Source: Crocinitomicaceae bacterium
GTDB lineage: Bacteria > Bacteroidota > Bacteroidia > Flavobacteriales_D > Crocinitomicaceae
DNA length: 64,000 nucleotides
NCBI GenBank assembly: GCA_023957475.1
Contig: JAMLHA010000001.1
Coordinates: forward strand, 186,001 to 250,000
Direction of reading: 5' to 3'
Shown here: positions 48,523 through 58,832 of the stretch, piece after piece
Numbering within the stretch: position 1 is the stretch's first letter
How the letters are laid out: every line of letters starts with the position of its first letter
The notes under the pieces: generated by a model
Database searches by the model: none
What the model was told of the DNA's origin: nothing
Seen by the model: only the letters and a program-made list of their open reading frames with translations
Made by a program: the position numbers and the translations under genes

Positions 48523-49359
48523 ATGCGTAATCTTTTTGCCTTTTTAAAGCGATTTCAGATCTTTTTGGTATTTGCAATATTGCAAGTAATTGCGCTTTCA
48601 TTGTATTTTTCTTATTTCTTTTATCCTCGTTCTCAGTATCTTACAACTGCATCGGGAGCAGTTGCTAAAGTTTTGGAAATAAAAAATTCGGTTACTGAAC
48701 ATTTGAATCTTAAAAATACAAATACAGAACTTCAAAAAAGAAATCAAGAGTTACTTGAGAAAATTCCAGAAAGTTTTATTCGAATTGATAATTATACGGT
48801 AAAAATTAATGATACATTAAACAAACAAAAATTTGAATACATCCCTGCCGAAATTATTAATTCAACCGTAGAAAAAAGAAACAATTATTTCACTATCAAT
48901 ATAGGTAAAGTTAACGGTGTAGAGAGAGGTTTGGGAGTTATTTCAGACAATGGTGTTGTTGGTGTTGTGCACCGTTGCAGTGACCATTATTCAGTTGTGA
49001 AATCTGTGTTGACTGAAAATATCAATATCAGTGTTGTGATTGATAAAGTGGGCTTGTTTGGTTTGTTGAAATGGGATGGTGCTGATCCTCGAAGAGGGTC
49101 GGTAACTGGTATTTCAAATGATATTAAAATCAAAAAATGGTCGCGTGTTGTGACAAGAGAAGGAACCGGACTTTTTCCAAAAGGTATCATGGTGGGAAAA
49201 GTTGAAAAATTAAAAGAAGTAGAAGGTGAAGCTTTTTGGGATGTATCTATTTTGTTTTCAGAAGATTATAGAAAGCTTCAAAAAGTTTATGTGGTGAAAA
49301 ATATATTTTCTGAAGAGCAAAATTCTTTAGAAGCATTAATCCCTCAAGATAAAAAATAG
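48523..49359 (+). CDS. mreC: Rod shape-determining protein MreC
   Basis: 278 residues from MRNLFAFLKRFQIF. A membrane helix (about 13-33), a coiled coil (60-90) with LKNTNTELQKRNQELLEKI, and the beta domain with GVERGLGVISDNGVVGVVHR. It organises the wall elongation machinery. No mreB lies in view. First gene of mreC-mreD-mrdA-rodA. Confidence 0.94.
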   Translation: MRNLFAFLKRFQIFLVFAILQVIALSLYFSYFFYPRSQYLTTASGAVAKVLEIKNSVTEHLNLKNTNTELQKRNQELLEKIPESFIRIDNYTVKINDTLNKQKFEYIPAEIINSTVEKRNNYFTINIGKVNGVERGLGVISDNGVVGVVHRCSDHYSVVKSVLTENINISVVIDKVGLFGLLKWDGADPRRGSVTGISNDIKIKKWSRVVTREGTGLFPKGIMVGKVEKLKEVEGEAFWDVSILFSEDYRKLQKVYVVKNIFSEEQNSLEALIPQDKK

Positions 49360-49874
49360 TGAAGTTAATTGCAATAAATAGCGCAAGATTTATATTATTT
49401 GTAACACTACAAGTACTTATTTTCAATCAATTGGAAATTGGATTAGGCATTCATCCAATGGTGTATCCACTTTTTATTATGCTTTTGCCATTTAGTATCT
49501 CAACTATTAGTCTGTTAGTAATAGCTTTTTTTATGGGGCTGTTCATTGATATATTTTCCAATACAGGTGGACTTCATGCCTCGTCGTTGTTGTTATTCGC
49601 TTTTTTTCGACCAATTATCTTTAAAGCATTTAGTCCGCGAGATGGTTACGATATGAATAAAGAACCATCTATTTATGAGATGGGGCGACAATGGTTTATC
49701 TATTGTTTTGGAATACTATTGATTATACACCATACGTGGTTCTTCTTTATGGAAGTGTTTAAATTCAGTGAATTTTTATATGTTTTAAAGAAATTGATTT
49801 TAACACTACCAATTTCCTATTTGCTTGTTATTTTACTTCAGTTTTTATTCATAAAAGGAAAAGTTTCTAAATGA
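49359..49874 (+). CDS. mreD: Rod shape-determining protein MreD
   Basis: 171 residues with a GTG start overlapping the mreC stop (TAGTG). Five membrane helices, with the MreD pattern LPFSISTISLLVIAFFMGLFIDIFSNTGGLHA. The short length is usual. Confidence 0.9.
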   Translation: MKLIAINSARFILFVTLQVLIFNQLEIGLGIHPMVYPLFIMLLPFSISTISLLVIAFFMGLFIDIFSNTGGLHASSLLLFAFFRPIIFKAFSPRDGYDMNKEPSIYEMGRQWFIYCFGILLIIHHTWFFFMEVFKFSEFLYVLKKLILTLPISYLLVILLQFLFIKGKVSK

Positions 49875-51739
49875 ATCTTAACAGCAGAAAATATGTCATC
49901 ATTATATTTATCTCAATCATTGGTATTGTTTATACTTTTCGATTGTTTCACATGCAAGTTATCGATGACCAATGGAAATTGAGAGCCCAAGAAATTGCTG
50001 AAAAAAGAAAGTATATTGTACCGCCTAGAGCTGCAATGTTTGATAGAAATAATAAGAAAGTTGTGTCAAATAAGGCTTACTACAATTTGATGTTCGTAGA
50101 AAATGACATTAAAGATTTAGATACTGTTGCATTTGCCAAGTTAGTCGGAATGACAGTTGATGAGGTGAAAAAACGATTCATTGATATTCGTGAAAAAGAA
50201 GGTTATTTTAAACGAAAAGATGGTAAACGGATACCAAATTATCAACCAGTTCGACCTTATGCTTTTTTAAAAGAGTTAACAGCCGACGAAATAGCTAAAA
50301 TTGCTCCTAATCTGGACAAATTCCCTGGTTTTTATGAGCAAGTTACAAGTATGCGCGATTATCCGTATGCAGGTGGTGCCAATATTTTGGGTTACCTCTC
50401 GGAAGTGAATCAGAATGAGATTGATGAAGACCGATTTTACCGCTCAGGAGATAATATCGGAAAAGCGGGCGTTGAAAAATTTTACGAAAAAGAACTACGA
50501 GGAAGAAAAGGGGTGAAATACATTGTAACATCTGCACTAAACAATGTGATTGAATCCTATGCCAATGGAAAATACGATACATTAGCTGTGCAGGCAGATC
50601 CTTTAACGCTCGGAATGGATATTACACTCCAAGTTTATGGTGAACAGTTGATGCAAAATAAAATGGGATGTATTGTAGCTATTGAACCTTCAACAGGAGA
50701 AATTTTGGCAATGGTGTCGTCACCATCTTATGACCCTAATCTATTTGTTGGGCGTTCAAATATTTCTAAAAATTACCCCATTTTGGTCAACGATCCGAAA
50801 AAACCACTTTTTCCACGACCATTACAAGCAGAATATCCACCAGGTTCAATTTTTAAATTAACCCAAGCATTGATTGGATTGCAAGAGGGAGTAATTACGC
50901 CAAACACGTCTTTTCCATGTAATAAAAGTTTGGTTGGTTGTCACAATCACCCAGATGCGAGAAATGTATCTCAAGCTGTTCAAATGTCGTGCAACCCTTA
51001 TTTTTACGGAGTAACGAGAAAAATTATTCAGCAAGGAAAAAGTAGAAATAATTTTATTGATGCAGAAATAGGATTAGGAATTTGGGCAAAATACTTACAT
51101 TCTTTTGGCTTAGGTATTCAATTGGATGCAGATATTTCAGGTTTAAGATCTGGTTTAATTCCCGACCCCAATTATTACAACAATTTATTTCCATCAAAAA
51201 AACGCCCTTATGGCAAACACCGATGGGCTTTTTCAACCATACGATCCAATTCAATCGGTCAAGGGGAAGTAAAGTTGACTCCTTTGCAAATGGCAAACTT
51301 AGCGGTTATTATGGCTAATCGTGGTTGGTATATTACGCCACACATTGTTAAATCGGTTGGTGAAAACGGACCATTGCCACAATTTAAGGTAAAACATAAA
51401 ACCATGGTGGATGCAGAAAATTTTGCTCCAGTCATTGAGGGAATGAGAATGGCAGTAAATGAAGGAGGTGGTACCGCTCGTTTGGCAAGAATAGATGGAA
51501 TTACAGTTTGCGGTAAAACGGGTACCGCTCAAAACCCACATGGAAAAGACCACTCCGTTTTTATTGCCTTTGCACCGATGGATAACCCCAAAATTGCTAT
51601 TGCTGTTTTTGTTGAAAACTCTGGTTTTGGTGGTACTTGGGCGGCACCTATTGCAAGTTTGATGATGGAAAAGTTTATTACAGGAAAAATTAGCGACCCG
51701 AGTAAAGAAAAATATATCTTAGATGCAATCTTAGAATAA
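49871..51739 (+). CDS. mrdA: Penicillin-binding protein 2 (elongasome transpeptidase)
   Basis: 622 residues. One membrane helix, the pedestal domain, and a transpeptidase with the active Ser in PPGSIFKLTQA, SCNPY as SxN, and KTGTAQNP as KTG. It cross-links peptidoglycan in rod growth with RodA. ATGA overlap with mreD. Confidence 0.96.
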   Translation: MNLNSRKYVIIIFISIIGIVYTFRLFHMQVIDDQWKLRAQEIAEKRKYIVPPRAAMFDRNNKKVVSNKAYYNLMFVENDIKDLDTVAFAKLVGMTVDEVKKRFIDIREKEGYFKRKDGKRIPNYQPVRPYAFLKELTADEIAKIAPNLDKFPGFYEQVTSMRDYPYAGGANILGYLSEVNQNEIDEDRFYRSGDNIGKAGVEKFYEKELRGRKGVKYIVTSALNNVIESYANGKYDTLAVQADPLTLGMDITLQVYGEQLMQNKMGCIVAIEPSTGEILAMVSSPSYDPNLFVGRSNISKNYPILVNDPKKPLFPRPLQAEYPPGSIFKLTQALIGLQEGVITPNTSFPCNKSLVGCHNHPDARNVSQAVQMSCNPYFYGVTRKIIQQGKSRNNFIDAEIGLGIWAKYLHSFGLGIQLDADISGLRSGLIPDPNYYNNLFPSKKRPYGKHRWAFSTIRSNSIGQGEVKLTPLQMANLAVIMANRGWYITPHIVKSVGENGPLPQFKVKHKTMVDAENFAPVIEGMRMAVNEGGGTARLARIDGITVCGKTGTAQNPHGKDHSVFIAFAPMDNPKIAIAVFVENSGFGGTWAAPIASLMMEKFITGKISDPSKEKYILDAILE

Positions 51740-51743
51740 GGTA

Positions 51744-53147
51744 ATGAGAGAAAATGAAAAGTTAACAAGTAATGTGGATTGGCTATTGTTGATAGCCTAT
51801 TTCGTTATTTTAACGATGGGCGTCATGACGGTTTATTCAACTGGTTATGATAAAGAAACTTCTTCATTCTTTAATTTCACTGGATTATACGGTAAACAAG
51901 TCATGTGGATTTGTATCAGTCTCTTTTTAGGTTTGTTAGTCTTTCTGATTGATTCGGAGATTTATAGAAAATTTTCAATACCGATTTACATTTTTACGCT
52001 TCTATTATTAATTGTAGTATTGTTTACGCCGCCTATTAATGGAGCGAGAGCATGGTTGGGTATCGGCCCTTTTGGTATTCAACCTGCAGAATTTGCAAAA
52101 ATTGGAACCGCTATTTTATTAGCAAGTTACGTTGATAAGATAAATATTCGTCAGCAAACAATGACAAATGTCTTGATTTGTCTTGCAATCATTGCAATTC
52201 CAATGATGTTCATCATTTTGCAACCCGATGCAGGAACATTTGTTGTGTTTACCGCATTTTTCTTTGTTTTATACCGAGAAGGAGTAACATTTGATCCGTT
52301 GGTGCTAACGTTTATCAATATGTTTCCAGGTATGAAGTTTAAGAAAACATGGATAGGCACACACTTTATTCCACTTTTATTTGTGCTTGTTTTTATTTCT
52401 GTATTCACATTGTTTATGAGTAAAACGACCTTTGATATAGCTTCATTGGGGTTTTATGAAATTCCTTCAGTTGTTGTTATCATCTTTTCTTACTTTATCA
52501 TTGCGCTTTTGTTTTATTTAATAGGAAGAAATTTTGTGGATTCAAGAAGTAGAAAAAAGTTTGTAATTGTCATTTTGCTTACTTTTAGCTTGTTTTCGTT
52601 ATTGTCAGCATCTATTTCTACCGTATTTAATTCTCTTCAAAAACACCAAAAAAACAGAATAGAACTCTTGTTGGACCTCAATGAAGAAGACCAAAGAGAT
52701 GGTGAGGATTACAACCGCAATAGAGCCATGACAGCAGTTGGTTCAGGAGGGTTGTTGGGCAAAGGATACAACAAAGCAACGCTATCATCTGTTAAATCAA
52801 AACACGTGCCAGAAAGTGAAACCGACTTTATTTTTTGTCCGTTTGCTGAAGAATGGGGATTTGTGGGTACAGCTGTATTAATGGGGTTGTATTTATTCTT
52901 TTTGTTGAGAATCATTAATATAGCCGAGCGACAACGTTCGACATACAACCGGGTTTATGCCTATTCGGTTGGGATGATATTGTTTTATCACTTCGCTATT
53001 AATATAGGTATGAATATTGGTTTGGTGCCAATTATTGGGATTCCATTGCCATTTTTTAGCTATGGAGGATCATCGATGATGTCGTTTTCAGTGATGTTTT
53101 TCATTCTTTTAAAGCTCGATAGCCAACGTAGAGATACATTGTTTTAG
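51744..53147 (+). CDS. rodA: Peptidoglycan glycosyltransferase RodA (SEDS)
   Basis: 467 residues, about ten membrane helices. GARAWLGIGPFGIQPAEFAKIG carries the conserved SEDS loop, then LQPDAGTFVVF and, at the end, GIPLPFFSYGGSSMM. A longer central loop (about 280-345) than in the usual 370-residue RodA is seen in Bacteroidota. Partner of MrdA. Confidence 0.95.
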   Translation: MRENEKLTSNVDWLLLIAYFVILTMGVMTVYSTGYDKETSSFFNFTGLYGKQVMWICISLFLGLLVFLIDSEIYRKFSIPIYIFTLLLLIVVLFTPPINGARAWLGIGPFGIQPAEFAKIGTAILLASYVDKINIRQQTMTNVLICLAIIAIPMMFIILQPDAGTFVVFTAFFFVLYREGVTFDPLVLTFINMFPGMKFKKTWIGTHFIPLLFVLVFISVFTLFMSKTTFDIASLGFYEIPSVVVIIFSYFIIALLFYLIGRNFVDSRSRKKFVIVILLTFSLFSLLSASISTVFNSLQKHQKNRIELLLDLNEEDQRDGEDYNRNRAMTAVGSGGLLGKGYNKATLSSVKSKHVPESETDFIFCPFAEEWGFVGTAVLMGLYLFFLLRIINIAERQRSTYNRVYAYSVGMILFYHFAINIGMNIGLVPIIGIPLPFFSYGGSSMMSFSVMFFILLKLDSQRRDTLF

Positions 53148-53151
53148 TGAT

Positions 53152-53178
53152 GAGTTAAGAGTTAAGAGTTAAGAGTTA
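53152..53178. repeat. Short tandem repeat GAGTTAA x3.9
   Basis: Four copies of the 7-base unit GAGTTAA (the last lacking one base) directly after the rodA stop. Possible slippage tract; no function seen. Confidence 0.9.
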
Positions 53179-53272
53179 TTTCTAATTTATTCAACTTTTT
53201 GTGTTAACAAATTATTCATTTGCTCATTTTTCAAAGCTAATAAGTTCTGATTTTTGTATAAAATTAAATAAG

Positions 53273-54235
53273 ATGAAGAACAAAATTCTATTTGCTATTA
53301 TAACAATTGTTGCGTGTGCTTGTGTGCCTGCAAAAAAATACAATGATTTATTGGCTAGTAATAAAGAATGCAATGATGAATTGGAAGTGTATAAAAGTAA
53401 AGCGTTGACATTTGAAGGTCAAGCAAAAGAATTTGAAGAGAAATATTCCATTCTTACAACCGAAGTTGAAAAACTCAAACAAGATACAACAAGATTGGGA
53501 AATGAGTATAGAGATTTGCAAGTTCAATACGATAAAATGATTCATCGAGTAGAATCTCTTGAAACCTCTTTTGACAAATACCGTCTTTCAGGTGAAAGAA
53601 AATCGGCATTATTACAAGCTGATTTGGATGCAAAAAGTATCGAGTTACAAAGAAAGCAAGACGAATTAACAGAATTAGAATCCGAATTAAAAAACAAGCA
53701 ACAATTATTAGCAGATAGAGAAAGGAGAGTAAGTGAGTTAGAGGAAATGATTGCAAAACAAGAACAAGCCACAAAATTACTTCGTCAAAAAATTGCAGAT
53801 GCATTAAAAGGATATACCAATCAAGGATTGACAGTACATGAAAAAAATGGCAAATTATATGTAAGCTTAGAAGCCAAGTTGTTATTTGCAACAGGTAGTA
53901 CAGTTGTAGATGGAGAAGGTAAAAAAGCATTAATTGAATTGTCCAAAATATTGGAAAACGAAACCAATCTTGAGATTATTGTTGAAGGACATACGGATAC
54001 AGATAAATTAGCAAGTGCAAATTATCCGCATAATAATTGGGAGTTATCAGTATTAAGAGCAACAGCTGTGATTGATATTTTATTGACTAATTCCAAGATG
54101 AATCCAAAGCAGGTTGTTGCTTCTGGTCGTTCAGAATACCTTCCTGTTGATTTGGCTGACAAATCAAAGAATAGACGAATTGAAATCATCATATCTCCTA
54201 ATTTGAATGATTTGTATGAATTGATCAATAAGTAA
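53273..54235 (+). CDS. OmpA-family lipoprotein with coiled coil
   Basis: 320 residues from MKNKILFAIITIVACACVPA at 53273, with lipobox Cys17. A coiled coil (about 30-190) is followed by an OmpA-like domain (about 205-310) with LLFATGSTVV, IIVEGHTDTDKLA and SKNRRIEIII, which bind peptidoglycan. It should link the outer membrane to the wall. An earlier in-frame start is not preferred because it lacks a signal peptide. Confidence 0.9.
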   Translation: MKNKILFAIITIVACACVPAKKYNDLLASNKECNDELEVYKSKALTFEGQAKEFEEKYSILTTEVEKLKQDTTRLGNEYRDLQVQYDKMIHRVESLETSFDKYRLSGERKSALLQADLDAKSIELQRKQDELTELESELKNKQQLLADRERRVSELEEMIAKQEQATKLLRQKIADALKGYTNQGLTVHEKNGKLYVSLEAKLLFATGSTVVDGEGKKALIELSKILENETNLEIIVEGHTDTDKLASANYPHNNWELSVLRATAVIDILLTNSKMNPKQVVASGRSEYLPVDLADKSKNRRIEIIISPNLNDLYELINK

Positions 54236-54378
54236 CTATTCTATAATTTGTAGTTAATACTTACCGCTCAAGGTAAAAAAATCAAATTAAATCCCCTTAA
54301 AAATAAGACAGTTATAAAAATTTCATAAAAAAAGTTTAAAAAAAATCACTAATCTGTAGGTGATATGGAATTTTTATA

Positions 54379-54386
54379 TATCTTTG
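54379..54386 (+). promoter_or_regulatory. -7 box of the tRNA-tuf operon
   Basis: TATCTTTG matches TAnnTTTG, 67 bases before the first tRNA. An A-rich stretch (54324-54346) lies upstream, like an UP element. No exact TTTG at -33 is seen. Confidence 0.65.
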
Positions 54387-54452
54387 CAATCCAATTTTAT
54401 AAAGGAATTGGTTCTATAAAGTTCTTTTATTTATTGATATACCATCAAATAA

Positions 54453-54526
54453 GCCGATGTAGCTCAGTTGGCCAGAGCAGCTGATTTGTAATCAGCTGGT
54501 CGGGGGTTCGAATCCCTCCATCGGCT
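54453..54526 (+). tRNA. tRNA-Thr (anticodon TGT)
   Basis: 74 bases. Acceptor GCCGATG / CATCGGC with T73, anticodon loop TTTGTAA, T arm GGGGGTTCGAATCCCTC. First gene of the tRNA-tuf unit. Confidence 0.97.
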
Positions 54527-54538
54527 CTTAATTAAGAT

Positions 54539-54620
54539 GGGAGTGTCGCATAGCGGCTATTGCAGCAGACTGTAAATCTGTCGCCTCACGGCATCGCTGG
54601 TTCGAGTCCAGCCACTCCCA
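54539..54620 (+). tRNA. tRNA-Tyr (anticodon GTA)
   Basis: 82 bases. Acceptor GGGAGTG / CACTCCC with A73, anticodon loop CTGTAAA, and a long variable arm (class II shape). T arm GCTGGTTCGAGTCCAGC. Confidence 0.97.
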
Positions 54621-54635
54621 CTTTTTTGCTTTTAA

Positions 54636-54708
54636 GCGGGAGTAGCTCAGTTGGTAGAGCGTCAGCCTTCCAAGCTGAGGGTCGCGAGTTCGAGCCTCGT
54701 CTCCCGCT
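54636..54708 (+). tRNA. tRNA-Gly (anticodon TCC)
   Basis: 73 bases. Acceptor GCGGGAG / CTCCCGC with T73, anticodon loop CTTCCAA, D arm TAGCTCAGTTGGTAGAGC. Confidence 0.97.
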
Positions 54709-54730
54709 CAATTAAATAAAAGGCTTTTTT

Positions 54731-54802
54731 GCCGGTGTAGCTCAGGGGTAGAGCGCTTCCTTGGTAAGGAAGAGGTCACGAGTTCAATTCTCGTCATTGG
54801 CT
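54731..54802 (+). tRNA. tRNA-Thr (anticodon GGT)
   Basis: 72 bases. Acceptor GCCGGTG / CATTGGC with two G-U pairs, anticodon loop TTGGTAA, T arm ACGAGTTCAATTCTCGT. Last tRNA before tuf. Confidence 0.95.
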
Positions 54803-54905
54803 CTGAAGTATATTAATTTGGCTTGATTTTCACTCAGCGATGGGTGAAATTTAGTGTATATATAAAATTGTATTTTTATTAACTAAGTAAACAAAAGAAT
54901 AAAAG

Positions 54906-56093
54906 ATGGCTAAGGAAAATTTTGACCGTTCCAAACCACACGTAAACATTGGAACAATTGGTCACGTTGACCACGGAAAAACAACTTTGACAGCAGCTAT
55001 ATCATCCGTATTGGCTGGTCAAGGGTTAGCAGAAAAACGTGATTTCTCTGCAATTGATAACGCTCCTGAGGAAAAAGAGCGTGGTATTACAATTAATACT
55101 TCTCACATTGAGTATCAAACAAAAAATCGTCACTATGCACACGTTGACTGTCCAGGTCACGCCGACTATGTAAAGAACATGGTAACTGGTGCTGCGCAAA
55201 TGGACGGAGCAATCTTAGTGGTTGCTGCAACTGACGGACCAATGCCACAAACTCGTGAGCACATCCTTTTAGGTCGCCAAGTTGGTGTTCCAAGAATGGT
55301 TGTATTCATGAATAAAGTGGATATGGTTGATGATGCTGAGTTATTAGAATTAGTAGAAATGGAAATCAGAGAATTACTTTCTTTCTATGACTACGATGGT
55401 GATAATACTCCAGTTATCAAAGGTTCTGCTTTAGGAGCATTGAATGGTGAAGAAAAATGGGTAGCTACAGTAAACGAATTAATGGATGCTGTTGATACAT
55501 GGATCGAATTGCCTAAGCGTGATGTTGATAAGCCGTTCTTGATGCCAGTTGAAGACGTATTTACGATTACAGGTCGTGGTACAGTTGCAACAGGTCGTAT
55601 CGAAACAGGTGTTATTAACTCAGGTGAAGCAGTTGATATCTTAGGTATGGGTGAAGAAAAATTATCTTCAACTGTAACTGGGGTTGAGATGTTCCGTAAA
55701 ATCTTGGATAGAGGTGAAGCTGGAGATAATGTAGGTCTATTATTACGTGGTATTGAGAAATCTCAAATCCGTCGTGGTATGGTTATTTGTAAACCAGGAT
55801 CAACAAAACCACACAAAACTTTCAAAGCTGAGATTTATGTCTTGAAGAAAGAAGAAGGTGGACGTCACACTCCATTCCACAATAAATACCGTCCTCAATT
55901 CTATTTCCGTACAACAGACGTTACAGGTGAAATCATCTTAACTGACGGACGTGAAATGGTTATGCCAGGTGATAACGTTTCAATCCAAGTTAACTTAATC
56001 GTACCAGTTGCGATGGACAAAGGATTACGTTTCGCTATCCGTGAAGGTGGTAGAACAGTAGGTGCTGGTCAGGTTACTGATATCGTAGAATAA
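54906..56093 (+). CDS. tuf: Elongation factor Tu
   Basis: 395 residues. G1 [10 protein letters not shown], switch II region [13 protein letters not shown]4 MNKVDMVDD, and the domain 2 and 3 sequence up to [14 protein letters not shown]. It brings aminoacyl-tRNA to the ribosome. A hairpin downstream (56105-56132) precedes tRNA-Trp. Confidence 0.99.
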   Translation: MAKENFDRSKPHVNIGTIGHVDHGKTTLTAAISSVLAGQGLAEKRDFSAIDNAPEEKERGITINTSHIEYQTKNRHYAHVDCPGHADYVKNMVTGAAQMDGAILVVAATDGPMPQTREHILLGRQVGVPRMVVFMNKVDMVDDAELLELVEMEIRELLSFYDYDGDNTPVIKGSALGALNGEEKWVATVNELMDAVDTWIELPKRDVDKPFLMPVEDVFTITGRGTVATGRIETGVINSGEAVDILGMGEEKLSSTVTGVEMFRKILDRGEAGDNVGLLLRGIEKSQIRRGMVICKPGSTKPHKTFKAEIYVLKKEEGGRHTPFHNKYRPQFYFRTTDVTGEIILTDGREMVMPGDNVSIQVNLIVPVAMDKGLRFAIREGGRTVGAGQVTDIVE

Positions 56094-56104
56094 TAAAATA
56101 TAAA

Positions 56105-56132
56105 TTAAGAGGAAGTTTTTACTTCCTCTTAA
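56105..56132 (+). terminator. Hairpin between tuf and tRNA-Trp
   Basis: TTAAGAGGAAGT pairs perfectly with ACTTCCTCTTAA around TTTT. Only weak T follows, so it may be a processing site or attenuator and not a full terminator. Confidence 0.6.
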
Positions 56133-56137
56133 TTAAT

Positions 56138-56210
56138 ACGGGCTTAGCTCAGCTGGTAGAGTAGTGGTCTCCAAAACCATTGGTCGTGGGTTCGAATCCT
56201 ACAGCCCGTG
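56138..56210 (+). tRNA. tRNA-Trp (anticodon CCA)
   Basis: 73 bases. Acceptor ACGGGCT / AGCCCGT with G73, anticodon loop CTCCAAA, T arm GTGGGTTCGAATCCTAC. The place between tuf and secE is usual in bacteria. Confidence 0.97.
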
Positions 56211-56231
56211 CGTAATTAAAATTGTATAAAA

Positions 56232-56456
56232 GTGGCAAAATTTATAAGCTATATCAACGAAACTGTTGAAGAGTTGGTTCACAGAGTGTCTTGGCCAACT
56301 TGGAAAGAGTTGCAAAATAATACAATTATCGTAGTTATTACATCTATCATAATTGCATTGGCTATTTTCGTTATGGACTTTGTAACAGGTATTGTTCCAA
56401 CTGATGGAGGTAGTTTCTGGAAAGGAGTTTTAGGTTTCATTTATGGTGGTTTTTAA
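56232..56456 (+). CDS. secE: Preprotein translocase subunit SecE
   Basis: 74 residues with a GTG start. The amphipathic helix (ELVHRVSWPTWKEL) is followed by a single membrane helix (about 32-52). It clamps SecY in the translocase. It precedes nusG as usual. Confidence 0.95.
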   Translation: MAKFISYINETVEELVHRVSWPTWKELQNNTIIVVITSIIIALAIFVMDFVTGIVPTDGGSFWKGVLGFIYGGF

Positions 56457-56465
56457 TAATTCTAA

Positions 56466-57020
56466 GTGATGGGTGAAATCAAAAAACTTTGGTATGTTGT
56501 AAGAGCCATAAGCGGGAAAGAAAAGAAAGTGAAAGAATATCTTGAACTTGAAATTTCTCGTATGAAATTGGATGCATATATTGGTCAAGTATTAATTCCT
56601 ACTGAAAAAGTTTTTCAAATGAGAAACGGAAAAAAAGTAAGTAAGGAAAAAGCATACTTACCTGGTTATGTATTGGTAGAAGCTGCTCTTGTTGGAGAAG
56701 TTTCTCACGTTATTAAAGGTATTCCAAACGTAATCGGCTTTTTAGGAGCTGAAAAAGGAGGAGAACCTGTTCCAATGCGTTTGTCAGAAGTTAATAGAAT
56801 TCTTGGTAAAGTTGATGAATTATCAGAAACAGAGGAAGAAATGAAAATTCCTTTTGTTGTTGGAGAATCTGTTAAAGTTGTTGATGGACCTTTCAATAAT
56901 TTCTCAGGAACAATTGAAGAAATTAATGAAGAAAAGAAAAAACTGAAAGTAATGGTGAAGATTTTTGGAAGAAAGAATCTTTTGGAATTAAGTTACTTGC
57001 AAGTAGAAAAAGAAGTGTAA
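56466..57020 (+). CDS. nusG: Transcription factor NusG
   Basis: 184 residues (GTG at 56466; the ATG at 56469 is equally likely). NGN domain with KLWYVVRAISGKEKKVKEYLE and GYVLVEA, and the KOW domain with GESVKVVDGPFNNFSGTIEEI. It binds RNA polymerase and supports elongation and Rho action. Confidence 0.97.
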   Translation: MMGEIKKLWYVVRAISGKEKKVKEYLELEISRMKLDAYIGQVLIPTEKVFQMRNGKKVSKEKAYLPGYVLVEAALVGEVSHVIKGIPNVIGFLGAEKGGEPVPMRLSEVNRILGKVDELSETEEEMKIPFVVGESVKVVDGPFNNFSGTIEEINEEKKKLKVMVKIFGRKNLLELSYLQVEKEV

Positions 57021-57101
57021 ATTTTTAACCGTAGGAGTGAGTTAGACGAATAAAGCTTCCCGTCGCTTGAACTCATGTTTGACTACATAATTTAAATACA
57101 A

Positions 57102-57551
57102 ATGGCAAAAGAAGTATCAGGCTTGATTAAATTGCAAATCAAAGGTGGTGCTGCTAATCCTGCTCCTCCAGTTGGACCTGCATTAGGTTCTAAAGGGGTA
57201 AACATCATGGAGTTCTGTAAGCAATTCAATGCTAGAACACAAGACAAAGCAGGTAAAGTTGTTCCAGTTGTTATCACTGTTTATAGTGATAAATCTTTTG
57301 ATTTTATTCTGAAAACAGCTCCGGCTGCTTCTCAAATTTTAGAAATTGGGAAATTCAAAAAAGGATCTGGTGAGCCTAACCGCTCTAAAATTGGATCTTT
57401 ATCTTGGGACCAAGTTCGTACAATTGCAGAAGACAAACTTCCGGATTTAAACTGTTTTACTGTTGACGCTGCAATGACTATGGTTGCAGGTACTGCACGT
57501 AGTATGGGTGTTACTGTAAAAGGTGGAGAAGAACCTAAATCTAAAAATTAA
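57102..57551 (+). CDS. rplK: Ribosomal protein L11
   Basis: 149 residues with [22 protein letters not shown] and the C-terminal RNA-binding domain with [16 protein letters not shown]. Start of the L11 operon, which L1 usually represses at its leader. Confidence 0.98.
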   Translation: MAKEVSGLIKLQIKGGAANPAPPVGPALGSKGVNIMEFCKQFNARTQDKAGKVVPVVITVYSDKSFDFILKTAPAASQILEIGKFKKGSGEPNRSKIGSLSWDQVRTIAEDKLPDLNCFTVDAAMTMVAGTARSMGVTVKGGEEPKSKN

Positions 57552-57556
57552 TAGTT

Positions 57557-58252
57557 ATGGCAAGAGTATCTAAGAAAAGAAAAGAGATTTTGGCGAAATT
57601 TGATTTCTCAAAATCATACAGCTTGGCAGAAGCTAGTAATTTAGTTAGAGAAATCTCTACAACTAAGTTTGATGCATCTATTGACGTTTCTGTTCGTTTA
57701 GGTGTTGACCCTCGTAAAGCGAATCAAATGGTTCGTGGCACTGTTGCATTACCTCACGGTACTGGTAAAGATGTTCGTGTATTGGTTTTATGTACTCCTG
57801 ATAAAGAAGCCGAAGCAAAAGCTGCTGGAGCTGACCACGTTGGTTTGGACGATTATATCGAAAAAATCAAAGGAGGATGGACTGATATCGATGTAATCAT
57901 TACTGTACCTTCTGTAATGGGTAAAGTGGGTGCTTTAGGTCGTATTTTAGGACCAAGAGGTTTAATGCCAAACCCTAAAACAGGAACGGTTACTATGGAT
58001 GTAGCTAAAGCTGTTGAAGAAGTAAAAGCGGGTAAAATCGATTTTAAAGTTGACAAATTTGGTAATGTTCACGCTGGAATTGCAAGAGCAAGTTTCCCTG
58101 GCGACAAAATCAAAGAAAATGTGAACGAATTGATTCAAACGCTTATTAAATTAAAACCGTCTGCTGCAAAAGGAACTTATATCAAAAGTGTTTTCTTGAG
58201 TGCTACAATGAGCCCAAGTGTACAAGTTGATACTAAGTCTATTGTTGCTTAA
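57557..58252 (+). CDS. rplA: Ribosomal protein L1
   Basis: 231 residues with [37 protein letters not shown] and [16 protein letters not shown]. It binds 23S rRNA and, in other bacteria, represses its own operon. Confidence 0.98.
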   Translation: MARVSKKRKEILAKFDFSKSYSLAEASNLVREISTTKFDASIDVSVRLGVDPRKANQMVRGTVALPHGTGKDVRVLVLCTPDKEAEAKAAGADHVGLDDYIEKIKGGWTDIDVIITVPSVMGKVGALGRILGPRGLMPNPKTGTVTMDVAKAVEEVKAGKIDFKVDKFGNVHAGIARASFPGDKIKENVNELIQTLIKLKPSAAKGTYIKSVFLSATMSPSVQVDTKSIVA

Positions 58253-58264
58253 AACTGATTTATA

Positions 58265-58786
58265 ATGAATAGAGAAGAAAAAGCAAAGTATATAGATGAT
58301 TTAGCTACTCAATTGAACGACGCTAATGTAGTCTATCTGGCAGATACGGCAGAGTTAACTGTTGAAGCAGTGAATCAGTTGAGAAGAAGATGTTATCAAT
58401 CTAATATCAGTATTCGTGTTGTAAAAAACACGTTATTGGCAAAAGCGATAGAAAAAGTTGAAGACAAAAACTTTGGTGAATTATCTACAGTATTGTCTGG
58501 ATCAACTTCAATCTTGTTCTCAGAAGTTGGTAACGCTCCTGCTAAATTAATCAAAGACTTTAGAGCTAAGAACCCTAAACCGTTGTTGAAAGGTGCTTAT
58601 ATCGACGAGGCTGTATTTATTGGTGATAACCAATTAGATGCACTAGTTGCGATTAAAAGTAAGGAAGAAGTTATTGGAGATATCATTGGATTGCTTCAAA
58701 GTCCTGCTAAAAATGTTATCTCTGCTCTTAAAGGGCAAGGAGGTAAGATTGCCGGAATCCTTAAAACGCTCGAAGAAAGAGCATAA
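58265..58786 (+). CDS. rplJ: Ribosomal protein L10
   Basis: 173 residues, MNREEKAKYIDDLATQL, NISIRVVKNTLLAKAIEK, and a C-terminal helix that binds L7/L12 dimers. Base of the ribosomal stalk. Confidence 0.97.
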   Translation: MNREEKAKYIDDLATQLNDANVVYLADTAELTVEAVNQLRRRCYQSNISIRVVKNTLLAKAIEKVEDKNFGELSTVLSGSTSILFSEVGNAPAKLIKDFRAKNPKPLLKGAYIDEAVFIGDNQLDALVAIKSKEEVIGDIIGLLQSPAKNVISALKGQGGKIAGILKTLEERA

Positions 58787-58832
58787 TTTTTTAATAGTAA
58801 ATTATTTTTGAACCTTTTTAAAATTTAATAAA

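Noticed and set aside
53201-53272. Upstream in-frame start for the OmpA lipoprotein
   Set aside because: It would bury the signal peptide and lipobox inside the protein; the ATG at 53273 gives a proper lipoprotein.
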